From assembly GCF_963662255.1 (NCBI RefSeq), contig NC_085050.1:17607662-17671661 (forward strand): a stretch of 64,000 nt of DNA, in the 5' to 3' direction. Shown here piece after piece: positions 49,379-59,882 of this stretch. Under the pieces are notes generated by a model. It was not told the DNA's origin. It searched no databases and worked only from the letters and a program-made list of their open reading frames with translations. Every line of letters starts with the position of its first letter. The stretch's first letter is position 1. A program made the position numbers and the translations under genes. The DNA comes from Cinclus cinclus. Taxonomy: Eukaryota; Chordata; Aves; Passeriformes; Cinclidae.

Positions 49379-52300
49379 ACCACATAACCACAGCTCATCA
49401 TTAATGTTGTGGGGTTTTGCACAGTTAGGGTTCCAACAAAAGCATCAATGGACATTCAGTTGGAGATGAGTTCCAGCACAACAGTATCACTTAAAACTAT
49501 CCTTGACTATGATGCCTACAAAACACTGGCAAGAGTTAAGCTGATGGTGAACTGGTACTGACATCCATCATGCTTCCCAGCATGCTTATTGCTTCCCCAC
49601 GTTTACAGCTTCCTCATACTTCCACCCTTCCTTCTCTCTGCTCGTTTCCTCTGGCTCCCAGGACAAAGGCTGCCCTCGGGGTCTATGGGCACGCCATAAA
49701 GGACCACAGAGGCATTCAGTCCCTGGGGTGGCTTGGCAGCCCATCTCTGCAACATGAGCTCAAAGAGAATCTCAAAGTGACTCAACAGGTGGGCAGATCT
49801 CCCCTAGTCCCTCTGTCCAGCACTGAACCCCACAGATATCCTGGCTGCTGCAGCAAGGATCTTTGATCACTAAACTGGAGCACTTGCAAAACTTGCAGAA
49901 GTTCACATTCCAGGAGTGGCTCTTTGAGAAAGCAGGTGCAGGTTTTTCCAAAGTATCCACAAATATTAAAAAGGACATGCTGGGCAAGGGACAGTTGAAT
50001 TCAACACTGATTTGGCTGTGTGGTTATTTTCACCAAAACCATGCTGTCCCTAAACTGCAACATGCCACCACCTGCAGAAGGTTTTGAAGGCTGAACTGTT
50101 TTGAGTAGAATAGAGGTTTTGTATTCCATAGAGGTGCGGCTTAAGGCAACCAAAATGTAATTAAGTGTCATAAGGGTTGGAACTTCCACAGCAACAAGGC
50201 ATATTCCATTTCTCCCAAGCAGGGCCAGTAGGAATTTGAGTTTATAGTATATCGTGGACACTTCATTCCTCACCTCTGCAACCAGCTGCCCTAGCCTCTG
50301 CTCCCAATACCTGCCCAGGCAAGCAAGCACATTAGCTGATCATTTCAGAAGTAAAACAGAGTTTGCACATGCTAATGTTATCACCTGTCTATTCGAGTAG
50401 TAGAACTCACACAGACTTTAATGCCTGTGTCTGCTTTCACATTTGCACCATCGTTTACCTTGGCTCTCAACAATTATTATTCAGCATTTCAAGTGCCACC
50501 TGTGCTGCTGGATAAGTAAATGCCTTCAAGTATATTGAAAACAGATTTTTCAGAAGTTTTACCTTGTACTGGGCACAGTCATAATCAGAAAGATGTTCTC
50601 TACAGATGCTGACACGTATTTAGCTGTTTTTCCATAGGGATTGGTGTATTTAAATTTGAAATATGTATATCCAAGTAACCAAACAGAAAACAGGCACAGA
50701 TAATGAAGGAAAATCACTGCATCACAAAAAGAACTTGCTCTCTGTGGATCAAATTCAAATCCACACACAAGGGAAACATTCGCTTGCTCAAGGAGTAATT
50801 TAGTCTTATAATAGTTAACTGTATCTTGAGACAAAACCCTATTAAATAAGAGAAAATATCCATAAGTTTAATGCACAAATGCCTCAACACTTCTTGACAT
50901 CTACATCAGTCGTCATTAAAATGAAAATGTGAACTATAATGACTGATATTCACAAGACACATGAAACTGACTATTCTAAGATGCTTGGTGACAGTTTAAA
51001 CTAGTCAAACTGACACATGGGAACAGATCCAGACTAAAAAGTCTCTGCCCAACGTCTTAGTGTAAATGTCAGCATGGAAGTAGAGTCTGTGAAAAAATAT
51101 TTTTAAAAGACTTTTTCCTCCTTTAAAAATCAATCATTAACCACTGTTTGCTAATAACTCATGTTTTCTTTTCAACTAAAATCATAGCTGATTGTAGCCA
51201 GCTATTCACTCATTCTTAGAAGGATAACACCATACAAGCACATAAAAAACCCCCAAATCTAAGTTGCAAACATAGGTAAATACTACACAGAGAGTTTTCT
51301 AAACCAGAAAAATAAATGGAAGGGAAACCACAACCACATGGACAACTCTTAAGTATTTCAAGTCACTGAACAGATTGACCATGATAAGGCAACAAAGTGA
51401 GAATTTCCTTAAGTTTCCTCTCCTGATGCCGAACAGCATTCCTGACTGCAGTGACATTATTTATGTGACTGTCAGGCCTGACAATGCAAGGCACTGCCAA
51501 AGTCACTCGGACAAACCCAGCAATCCATGGACTGGGCACCTGAAGGGTTTAGTGAGTGAGAGAGGTGGGTTAATGTAGCCCCAGCACCAAAGCTAACAAC
51601 AGCCTGTCTAGGACCTGGGCAGATCTGATGCTCTCCAGAGCCTGTAAAAGACTGGAAATACGAGGTAAAGTGCAAGAGAAGCATTCCAACCCACTCCACA
51701 TGCCAGGATGCCTTTCCCAGTGGCGATCCACCATCTCCAGCACATCCCAGCAGCTGCCTCTTCCCCAGGATGGAGGAGAGGAGATGAGAGGCTGCAGGGA
51801 AGACCCTAGCATGTCCTCTATTGTCCTTCTTCTCCCCACTCACCTCGAGTCAGATCTCTGCACAGTTTAATTACAAACCACACACATGTGCAATTCTATT
51901 AGCCAGCCTAAAGCACTGGCATTAGATAAGCTTGTGCTCTGAATCCAGTTACTAAGACACTGCCAACAAGCTCAGAGATTCAGAGCCTCTTTTCTATGCA
52001 GGTCCATTTGGCCTGGAAATAGCGTACATATACACTGACTTGAGCTTAACAAAGAATGTTAATTTGGGTCAGTGAACTACCACTAATTGAATTCTAATAG
52101 ATGTCACCATAACTCAAGTGCTCCAGATCTCTCAAGCAAAATGGCAGAAGACTGAAGCAAGCACTTCTACAGCACCAGGGAAGAAAATGTCTGTCCTAAA
52201 ATTGCTTGGTTTCTTCCCTTTCCAGTTTTAACTACTGCTCGGGTGTAATAAAAAGCAAATGAGATGCTGGTTTGACAGCTCCCTCAAAAGATCTTCAAGA

Positions 52301-53474
52301 GCACATTTTAGGTTTTAAAGGTGATGCTTGCTCTTTCCAAAACTGAACAAACCTTGAGCTACTCCATACACGGACATAGCTGCAAGGATTTTGAATACAG
52401 AACTAATATACTTTAAAAGCATAACACACTAGTTCCCAGACCCTCTTTCCAAAGACCACTTATTTGAAACCCACTGTTTTGAATTCTTTTTGCTCAAAGC
52501 CAGTATCCCTGCAGTGGGTATGAGTAGTAACCCCAAAGCACAATTTTTCTAAAACTTGTGGATCCTGGCAGCATGGATGCTACTGGCCAACCAGTAGGAG
52601 AGCTGTATTGAGAAGGAAAAAGGGAGTTTATTTTAGCTGAGGTAACTTAGTGTGATTCACACTAGCTTAGCCATGGCAATGCTCTGTCTTACAAGGCTCA
52701 TCTAAAAGTAAGAGATTTACAGTCAACAGACCCTGAGGGTGTTGGTTCTTGCCTTGGTTGAGATGGAGCAGAGAACACAAGGTAAATTTTCCATCAGCTT
52801 GCATCCTCTATAGTCAGTTTTCCCTGTGCAAAATGGATGTGAAACTGCTGCAGAAGGACATTGGTGGCAGTTTGCACAGCTTTCAGTAGTGACACAAAGG
52901 GGCAGGCTGGTGGAAAATCAGACCCTGTAAATTCTAACCTCTAGGCAGATCTGCGGTAGCAGCTGGCCACACTAGTGATGCTCACCAAAAATATTATGCA
53001 GTGGCTGGACTCCAAATGTAAAAATTCCAAAACCAAAATGTCAACTTAAATTCACTTTGCATGGTCATACAGGACAGCGAGTTACACAGCCAAGCACTTA
53101 GCTGAACCTCAAGAGCATAGGAGCCAAATGAGAACAGAAAATATTTTGAGTGGGTGGGAGGGGAAGAAGAGAACTTCTATTTTATTTGCTGAGCAGAAAA
53201 GAAAAATCAAAGTAGCAGATTAAAGATACACAGCTTCAAACAGGCACTGCAGAATCTTTTCAGAAAATCATCCTTTCTCATTCCTCTGCCCTTATGGCAC
53301 ATGTTACCAGGTGGCATTACAGAGACATAGCAGAGAGGCAAATCTGACAAATTAATTCTCAATTTGGACCAGCAGGTAAAACCACTAAACCTATATTCAG
53401 TGGGACACATGCATGCATACACAGACCATTGCTATGAAACAGTGTTCCTGGAAGGACAAAGTTGTATGGGGGGT
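49379..53474. other. unique non-coding DNA, nothing recognised
   Basis: Open frames here (up to 123 residues, 51472-51843 minus) overlap on both strands and carry no domain. No repeat family was recognised. Confidence 0.55.
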
Positions 53475-54508
53475 TGCATGACAAAGTTTTTGTTGGGGGG
53501 GGGTGCTACACATCCAGCAGAGCCAGGACCAGCTGGATCCAGGAGGGACCCACTGCTGACCACAGCCAAGCCCACCAGTGACATCTGTAGCACCTTTGGG
53601 ATAGCACAGTTACAAAGGGGGTAAAAAACTGCTGTGCAAAAGCAATGAGAAGAGTGAGAATATGTGAAAGAGTTCTGCAGACACCCAGGTCAGTGAAGAA
53701 TGAGTGGGAGGAGGAGCTCCAGCTGCCAGAGAAGATTCCCCTGCAGCCCACGGTGAAGAAGCTGTGCTCCTGCAGCCCATGGAGATCCCCAGGGGTGCGG
53801 AGACCGACCTGCAGCTCCTGGAAGAGCCCACAATGGAGCAGGTAGATGCCCAAAGGAGGCTGTGACCCTGTGGAAAGCCCACCCTGGAGCAGGTTCTGGC
53901 AAGACCTGTGGAGCAGTGGAGAGAGCAGCTCATGCTGGAGTAGGTTTGTTGGCAGGACATGGGGGATCCCTTGGGGGATCCATGCAGGAGCAGCCTGTTC
54001 CTGGAGGACGGTACACCACGGAAGGGACCCAAGTTGAAACAATTTGCGAAGAACTGCAGCCTGGAATTTGGAGAAGTCAATGGAGGACTGTTTCTTTCCC
54101 ATAGGAGGGACCTCACACTGCATAGGGTGGAGTGTGAGGTGTCTTCTCCCTGAAGAAGAAGGAGCAGCAGAGAAATATGTCTGATGAACTCACCACAACC
54201 TGCATTCCCTGCCCTCTGAGCAGATGAGGTACAGGATATGGGACTGAATTTGACCCCAGGAAGGAGGAAGGGATGGGGAGAAGTTGCATTTAAGATTTGC
54301 TTTTACTTCACATTATCCTACTCTGAATTATTTGATAAGAAATTAAGCTAATTTCCCCACTTTGAGTCTGTTTTGCCCTTGACAGTAATTGGTGAGTGAT
54401 TTCTGCCTGTTCTTATCTTGACCCAGGAGTCTTTTGTTACATTTCTCTTCCCTGTCCAGTTGAGGAGGAAAGTGACACCTGGCATCCAGCCACAGTCAAC
54501 CCACAACA
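53475..54508 (+). mobile_element. avian endogenous retrovirus LTR (diverged)
   Basis: The segment has the features of a long, GC-rich LTR family dispersed in bird genomes, which I recognise by its overall order of blocks. A GGGACCCACTGCTGACC-type start comes first, then GAG/CTGCAGCCC-rich repeats. A CCCTGAAGAAGAAGGAGCAGC block, an AT-rich ATTATCCTACTCTGAATTA block and a TTGACAGTAATTGGTGAGTG block lead to an end at CAACCCACAACA (54508). It is in plus orientation. The 5' limit is uncertain (53475 to 53490), because a G9 run at 53495-53503 and diverged sequence obscure it. The polyadenylation-signal region at about 54330-54345 reads AGAAAT rather than AATAAA, so it looks decayed. The long open frames on either strand of this segment follow from its internal repeats and are not genes. 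The subfamily name is not assigned. Confidence 0.75.
53830..54045 (+). repeat. ~50-bp periodic array inside the LTR
   Basis: A TGGAG(C/T)AGG-like core recurs at about 53834, 53885, 53936, 53986 and (diverged) 54034, giving spacings of about 51, 51, 50 and 48 bp. Each unit also carries a GGCAGGAC or GGAGGAC-like block. The near-51-bp period is divisible by three, which explains the unusually long open frames across this segment on both strands. Confidence 0.8.
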
Positions 54509-54512
54509 AATG

Positions 54513-54527
54513 TGGTGCCTGAAATGG
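54513..54527 (+). other. primer-binding-site-like sequence after the LTR
   Basis: TGGTGCCTGAAATGG begins five bases after the LTR's terminal CA. Retroviral primer-binding sites, complementary to a tRNA 3' end, start with TGG in exactly this position. It suggests that the LTR is a 5' LTR with at least a little internal sequence, not a solo LTR. The match to any particular tRNA is not established. Confidence 0.5.
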
Positions 54528-55739
54528 CTCTGAGCCATTCCCAGTTAGAAAGCCATCCCTTGCTAAGACATATGCAACTGGTTGTCACCTAGGGAATGAC
54601 CTGATTTTGCAGACTGCATCGGGGGTATCAGACATGGATCCTGCAAAGACTTCTGGTTCCATGAGAGCAGGATGAGCACACTGCACACATCAGACCTCTC
54701 TAAGTCACACACTCCTTAGCACCTGTCCCTCTGGAGATCACCTTAGCACAGGTGTGCTAGGGCTGGCAAGCACTGAGAGCACAGATCCCCCGGTCCCATT
54801 GGGAACACTGTGCCACCAGCCACTCTGTGATGACAAGGGACCGTCAGAAAATGTCATAGCATTGGTCTTTGAGGAGCCACCTTACACACAACCTGCAATG
54901 TGTCTCCACTGTGAGACACAAACATATCAAAGGCAAGTAAATTCAAAACCTGTGTCCACCTTTGTAATATTGTCTAGAGTTAGCAGGACAGAGATGCCAA
55001 ATAAGACAGTATTCTTCCAAATTCTGCTGTGCTTTTCTGATATGCAACAATTTAAAGTATATTCACTGGAAAACATGGACATGGTGAGCAACACTGGAGC
55101 CATTACAGAAACTAACCCTGGCCTCTTCCACACTGTTACCTTTCTTGTATTATTAATCCCACACCATCTTGTTCTTCTATTCTGTTATCACTTACATTTT
55201 CCATCTTCTTCATGTCTCCCTTTTGGCCAGATCCCACAACCATCAGTTCAACTGTCTTCCCTTCCAATCACCCATTTCATACACCCTCCAGTTAAACTTC
55301 CCTATCCATGTGAAAATGAATAGCCCTCAACTAACTACAGATAATGATCTTCAATGAACAGGTAATATGTATTTGTTTATTCCAGTAAAAACTCATGCCT
55401 TTTCCCAACTGTCTCACACATGGAATTCTTCTGCAGCCGGTGACCACCAGTAACCAGCGGGTTCATCTCTGCATTACTGCAGTAAAGACAGATGTAAAAC
55501 TCAGATCTCGATCATCTGCAGCTTAAAAAAAAAAGCTCTGGCAGTTTTCATCAGAGGAACAGTTTTAAGCAGCCCTGCTGCACAAATGCTGGCTTCCGTT
55601 AACTTTTACTGCCATTTCAAGGGGACCTGTAATATTTTGTCCTGAACTGTTACATATTACTGCAGAGTTCAGCTGAGTAGCTGTCATATTCTGCACCAAT
55701 ACAGGAGGTGTCTCCGTGGAGAATAAGACAATCCTTATG
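54528..55739. other. sequence beyond the LTR with a 189-codon open frame
   Basis: Unassigned sequence that could be the remaining leader or internal part of the retrovirus, or host DNA. An open frame of 189 codons (54754-55323, plus) starts at GTG; its first ATG is at 54898. It contains a hydrophobic stretch near residues 125 to 145, but no gag, protease, polymerase or envelope motif that I recognise. I do not call a gene, and no second LTR is seen downstream. Confidence 0.35.
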
Positions 55740-55840
55740 TGTAGTTTCTATATTAATTTATATAATTTGTAAAGCTCTTTGGGATTCTGTAAGATGAAAG
55801 AAGCTACATAAATGTAAAATATATCACCATTATTGCTGTT
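55740..55840 (-). mobile_element. ancient SINE-like 3' tail (tentative)
   Basis: The plus strand reads TTTGTAAAGCTCTTTGGGAT, then AGATGAAAGAAGCTACATAA and ATGTAAAATAT. This resembles a widespread old vertebrate repeat tail in which a CTTTGGGAT block precedes a GCTATATAAATGTAAA-type block. The family is not assigned and the strand is tentative. It abuts the L3/CR1 relic at its 3' side and may simply be part of it. Confidence 0.45.
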
Positions 55841-56150
55841 TTCCAACCAGCATCTTCCATTACGTAGTTGGTATTTTTCTCCCATAGTGTATGACCTTGT
55901 ATTTTATCTAAATTAAATCTCATCTTGTTAATTTTTGCACAGTTCTTTAAACTCTCAATATCCTTTTGTTATCTCTCTCTCTCTCTGCCTTCCACTGTGT
56001 TTATGATCCCTCTTAATTTGGCATCATCTGCAAATTGTATTGCTCTATATATTGTTTATGAAAGTATTAAACAATATTGTGATCAGCACTGACCCTTGTG
56101 AAACCTCCCCTGATATTTTTCCTAAATTGACGTTTTAACATTTATAATTA
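55841..56150 (-). mobile_element. old L3/CR1-type LINE relic, RT domain end
   Basis: Minus-strand translation, allowing frame changes, yields QGSVL, ILFNTFIN and QFADDAKL, the RT motif order of CR1/L3 ORF2. Downstream, NKMRFNLDKIQGHTLWEK matches the conserved N-K-(C/M)-(K/R)-F-N block that follows. Stops and frameshifts interrupt every frame. Divergence is clearly greater than in the 22.5-23.7 kb copy. A CT-rich run (about 55972-55987) has expanded inside it. Confidence 0.85.
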
Positions 56151-59100
56151 GGTACAAGAGGACACAATAAGAAGTATCAGGCAGCAATTAACAAAAGGAA
56201 AGTACAAGCTGTCACTAAAAACTCTGACAGTGAAATCTATCAGAATTTATCACAATAGCTTCCCAAAGGAAGTGTTGAAAATCCCAATTCTTATTAAAAA
56301 ATACATTAACAGTAAATAAAACACTAAATAATAAAAACACTTAGCACATGACGTATATACTGCTTGACATGTTCAAGCCTATTCACCAAAAATAGCTAGT
56401 TTGGGGAAATGGTGAAAATTCTAGAAGACAAAGCACCCAAGTATATTTTCTTTTCCTTTTTGCATATGTAACAGCCTCTCCCCAACCAGCGTGACTCAGG
56501 GACAAAGCATTCCTGCAAATAAACCTGCGCTACCAAGGGGATACGTGTACGCCTCAGAAGAGGACAGGATGACCTAGCACTTTTCATTTTCTCTGCTACT
56601 GTACCCTACACATCCCACTATACACACTCTATGGGATAAGCTCTCAGTCACCAAAACCCACCTTTACAAATCCCTGTGCTCTTGAATGTTTTTTAATTCT
56701 TTTTCTTTCTCTCTCTCTCTTTTTTTTTTTCTTTTTAAATACAATAAACATAGAGGCTAATTTCAACCTGCTGGCAAAAGATAGGACTAAATCCCTTGTG
56801 AAGTCAGCCTTGAGAATCGACATTTTGAGACTCAACAACTGCCAGGAAGACTCCTCTCAAAAGTGTTAGTTAATCCATTTATTCTCTCCAGCCAGCGAGG
56901 AAAAAAATGAAAGCAGGGTAAGTCTCAAACCTGCGCCTGTATTCAGGAGAGATCTCAGGACCAAATCCATCAGGATGAGAGGAACTCTGAGCCTGCTAAT
57001 GGATGTACTACATCAACATCTGGCCCCTCCTATCCTTTGAGTGAAGCAATTAAGGGAGTTCTTGGACAAAAGAACTGGCAACTGGGAAGCATAAAGATTT
57101 TTGCTACAGCATTTCCAGTGGTGGATGAGTACTTTTCCATTTCAGCCCTTACATCTCAGCCCTATCACCTGATATGATCATCTTGTTCTCGAGCAGTAGC
57201 AATCCTAGAAAGCACAGCCATTACCCACACGACCCACCAGCCAGTCTTCATATACACTGAAGGAGAGACAACCAGCCCTTCAAATTAAATTCTCACTCAC
57301 ATATTCTGGAAACAGCTGGAAACAGAAGTACTCCACTCAGCAAAAGTCTTTCATTTAGTTAGACAATATTTCAGTTATCTTACTTCCTACTCCATTACAC
57401 CCTGTGACATGGGAGTGCAACTCAGATGTTCCATCAAGCCACGGGCAGTTAAGAATATGATGCAGATTGAGTGCATTACTAGTCTAACTCATCTCCACTC
57501 CATTGCTGGCATACTTAAAATTTAGCATATGCCCAGTGTTTGCCACTGGTCTCTGATACCTGAGAGCTGACAACCTGAGCACTTACTTTCACCAGAAGTT
57601 ATGGCAGCCATTTGGTGGCTTGATACCTACACTGCACCATGTGGTATCAATGGAGTTTATTTCTGGCTCTTACTAGAAAAACCTGTTCCACAAATAAGTA
57701 AAACTGTAGCAAAAAGTGTTATGTATTTACAGTCCTTTCAAATATTCAGTAACAAACATCTGTAAAGCAGGATTTATGCTCCAGGTGTGCTTATGCAGAT
57801 AGAGAAAAATAAGCAGGATACAGGTGGGAACAGAGAGACTGAGAACCACAGCATATGAGAAGCAAAGGGAAGAAAGAAAGGAGAGCTTAGCATGGGGCAC
57901 AGCTACATACCAGTATGGTCTGGATGATTAAAGAACAGAAAGGAGCCTGGGTACTCCAGGAACTACCAATCTCACATGAAAAAAAGGGGAAAAATAAAGG
58001 TAAGGAGTAGAGTCATGCTCCTACCCCTACAGCCAGGGAGAATTTGCATGAAGCTCTCAAAAAATGGGCAAAAGAGGGGATGTAAAGACGGCTGGTCCAG
58101 GCACTCTGATGGAAAAATAAATCTAGGAATTGGTGGAATTTGAAGGCAGGGACAGAAAGCTGAAAAGCTGAACAAGAGAAGTATTTTGAGGAATGCCACC
58201 AACCTACTATGCTGCTCGGCACTCCTTGTAAACTCCTTCTTTGCTAGAACAGTGCTGGCAGAAACATACACCATTCAACCCAAGACACTACAGGCACCCA
58301 AGTGACAGCAGATGAACACTTGTTCTTTCTGAAGCCATGTTTTATTTTTGTTTCCAGAGAATGAGCTCAGGGATGGAAGATTTCAGTGCTTTGGAAGACT
58401 GATTTGAACAGCCATAGCCATGCAACCTCACTGACCTCTCCTGCTGGAGTTCATGTGGGGTGAGAAATAGGTGCTGGTCATTGAAGAAAGAGGACAGTCA
58501 TCACAACATCTTGAAATCTTGCTGTCCTTGCAAGGCTGTAAGCCTGGGCCAGGCATAACGAATGGGTGCAATGCCTTTTCTGCTGCAGAAATCAAGCCAG
58601 CAAATTCCAGGTGGGGGTTACACTTCCAGATCTTTTGCAATCCTTACAGTGCTGCCATCTTGTGTTTCCACCTGTGCCTCCCCACTTAAACTCCTGCTTT
58701 ATTTAGTTCTGAATAGCTTTTCTACTCAGTCATGTAGCAGGCACTGCTAATGTTAGAGAAGCCACTTATTCTGCAAGTCTTTTAAAAAAGAAGATATATT
58801 TTCTCACTTCCATATATTACCTCAGGTTCTGTAGAAGTATATGTGATAAATGTGGTGAATTTAGGAACTAATGCCACATTAGAAGGCATTGATTTTCTTT
58901 ACAGTAAGATGAGCATCTTTGGGAGCTGGATGGAGGTAGCGAACTGAGCAGACACAGCATGATTCTGGCGAGGCGGAGCATTTGGGGAATTGCTCCCACA
59001 ATAGGAAAAATTTGTTTTAATTAGGTTGGTTGGTGGTTCCCAAAGCAACGTGCTGTGAGTGGTAAGGAGAAATGAGGATGGGACTGTAAACAGCTTGTTG

Positions 59101-59694
59101 TGCTCTCAGCATCTGAGTCACAGCACAGAGACAGAACTTGTGCTCCCAGCTCAGCTGCCAGAAGAGTCTTAGGAGTGTAAGGAGAGGCACAGGAGGTAAT
59201 GCATAGAAGTCCTTTCCCTTTTACTTTGCTGCTCTATTGCTTATAAAAGCAGATGAGGTTTTTGCTTTCCTGGACAAGAGAAAATATTCGAGGAAGAAGA
59301 TAATAACAAGCAATTAGGGCAGCAAAAATATCCAGGAACAAAACTGACCAAAAATAATAAAATTAAAAAGTGAGTGACAGAGATTTTGTCATTCTGTCTT
59401 AAATTATGTTGAGGAGGCTGAACTCAATTTTATTGAGAAATCAATTCTAATTTGGCACTCCACATGCTATCTGGCAGAGGACACAGGTAACATTCTCCAT
59501 TGAAATCTGCCAGCTAATTTACTTCTGCTGACTTTACATTAGCAAACAGAAGCAGGAAAAAATCATGTCGTAGGGATGACATTTCCCACTAAATATCTCA
59601 TACTAATATGCATTCTGAGTCCTCCTACGCTTGCTTTAGAAACCCATCACCTTGCAAAGGGAGACAACAAGTAATAAAAACCTCCCCTGGAGAA
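56151..59694. other. unique non-coding DNA with a pyrimidine tract
   Basis: No gene is recognised. A pyrimidine tract of CT and T runs lies at about 56698-56737. Short open frames, including overlapping ones at 57972-58274 minus and 58428-58750, show no domains. Confidence 0.55.
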
Positions 59695-59882
59695 AACGGT
59701 CAGAGCACTTGGCTAAAGGTCCTGCACACATCTTTCCAGTTGGGTTTGCATGTCGTAAGTTTAGCTGGAAGGAAGGGCTTGGGGACATATCAGCAGCTGT
59801 AGGAGTTCAGCATCATCTGTCCTCCAATTAAACTGACCATGGAAGTCCAGTACCAGCTACTTTTATAGGCATTATGTCCTGC
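59695..59882 (+). repeat. unassigned dispersed repeat, copy 1
   Basis: Shares two collinear blocks with 62722-62900. Block 1 (59759-59789) matches 25 of 31 bases by eye. Block 2 (59817-59847) begins CTGTCCTCCAATTAAA, is identical for 16 bases, and matches 27 of 31. The blocks are 58 bp apart here and 66 bp apart in the other copy. Weaker similarity (GCACT then GTCCTG) continues on the left. I cannot match it to CR1 or to the LTR in this window. Confidence 0.65.

Noticed and set aside
53506..54123. Open frames of up to 205 codons on the minus strand
   Set aside because: They are antisense to the LTR and stay open because of its ~50-bp, near-multiple-of-three repeats. No protein family is recognised.
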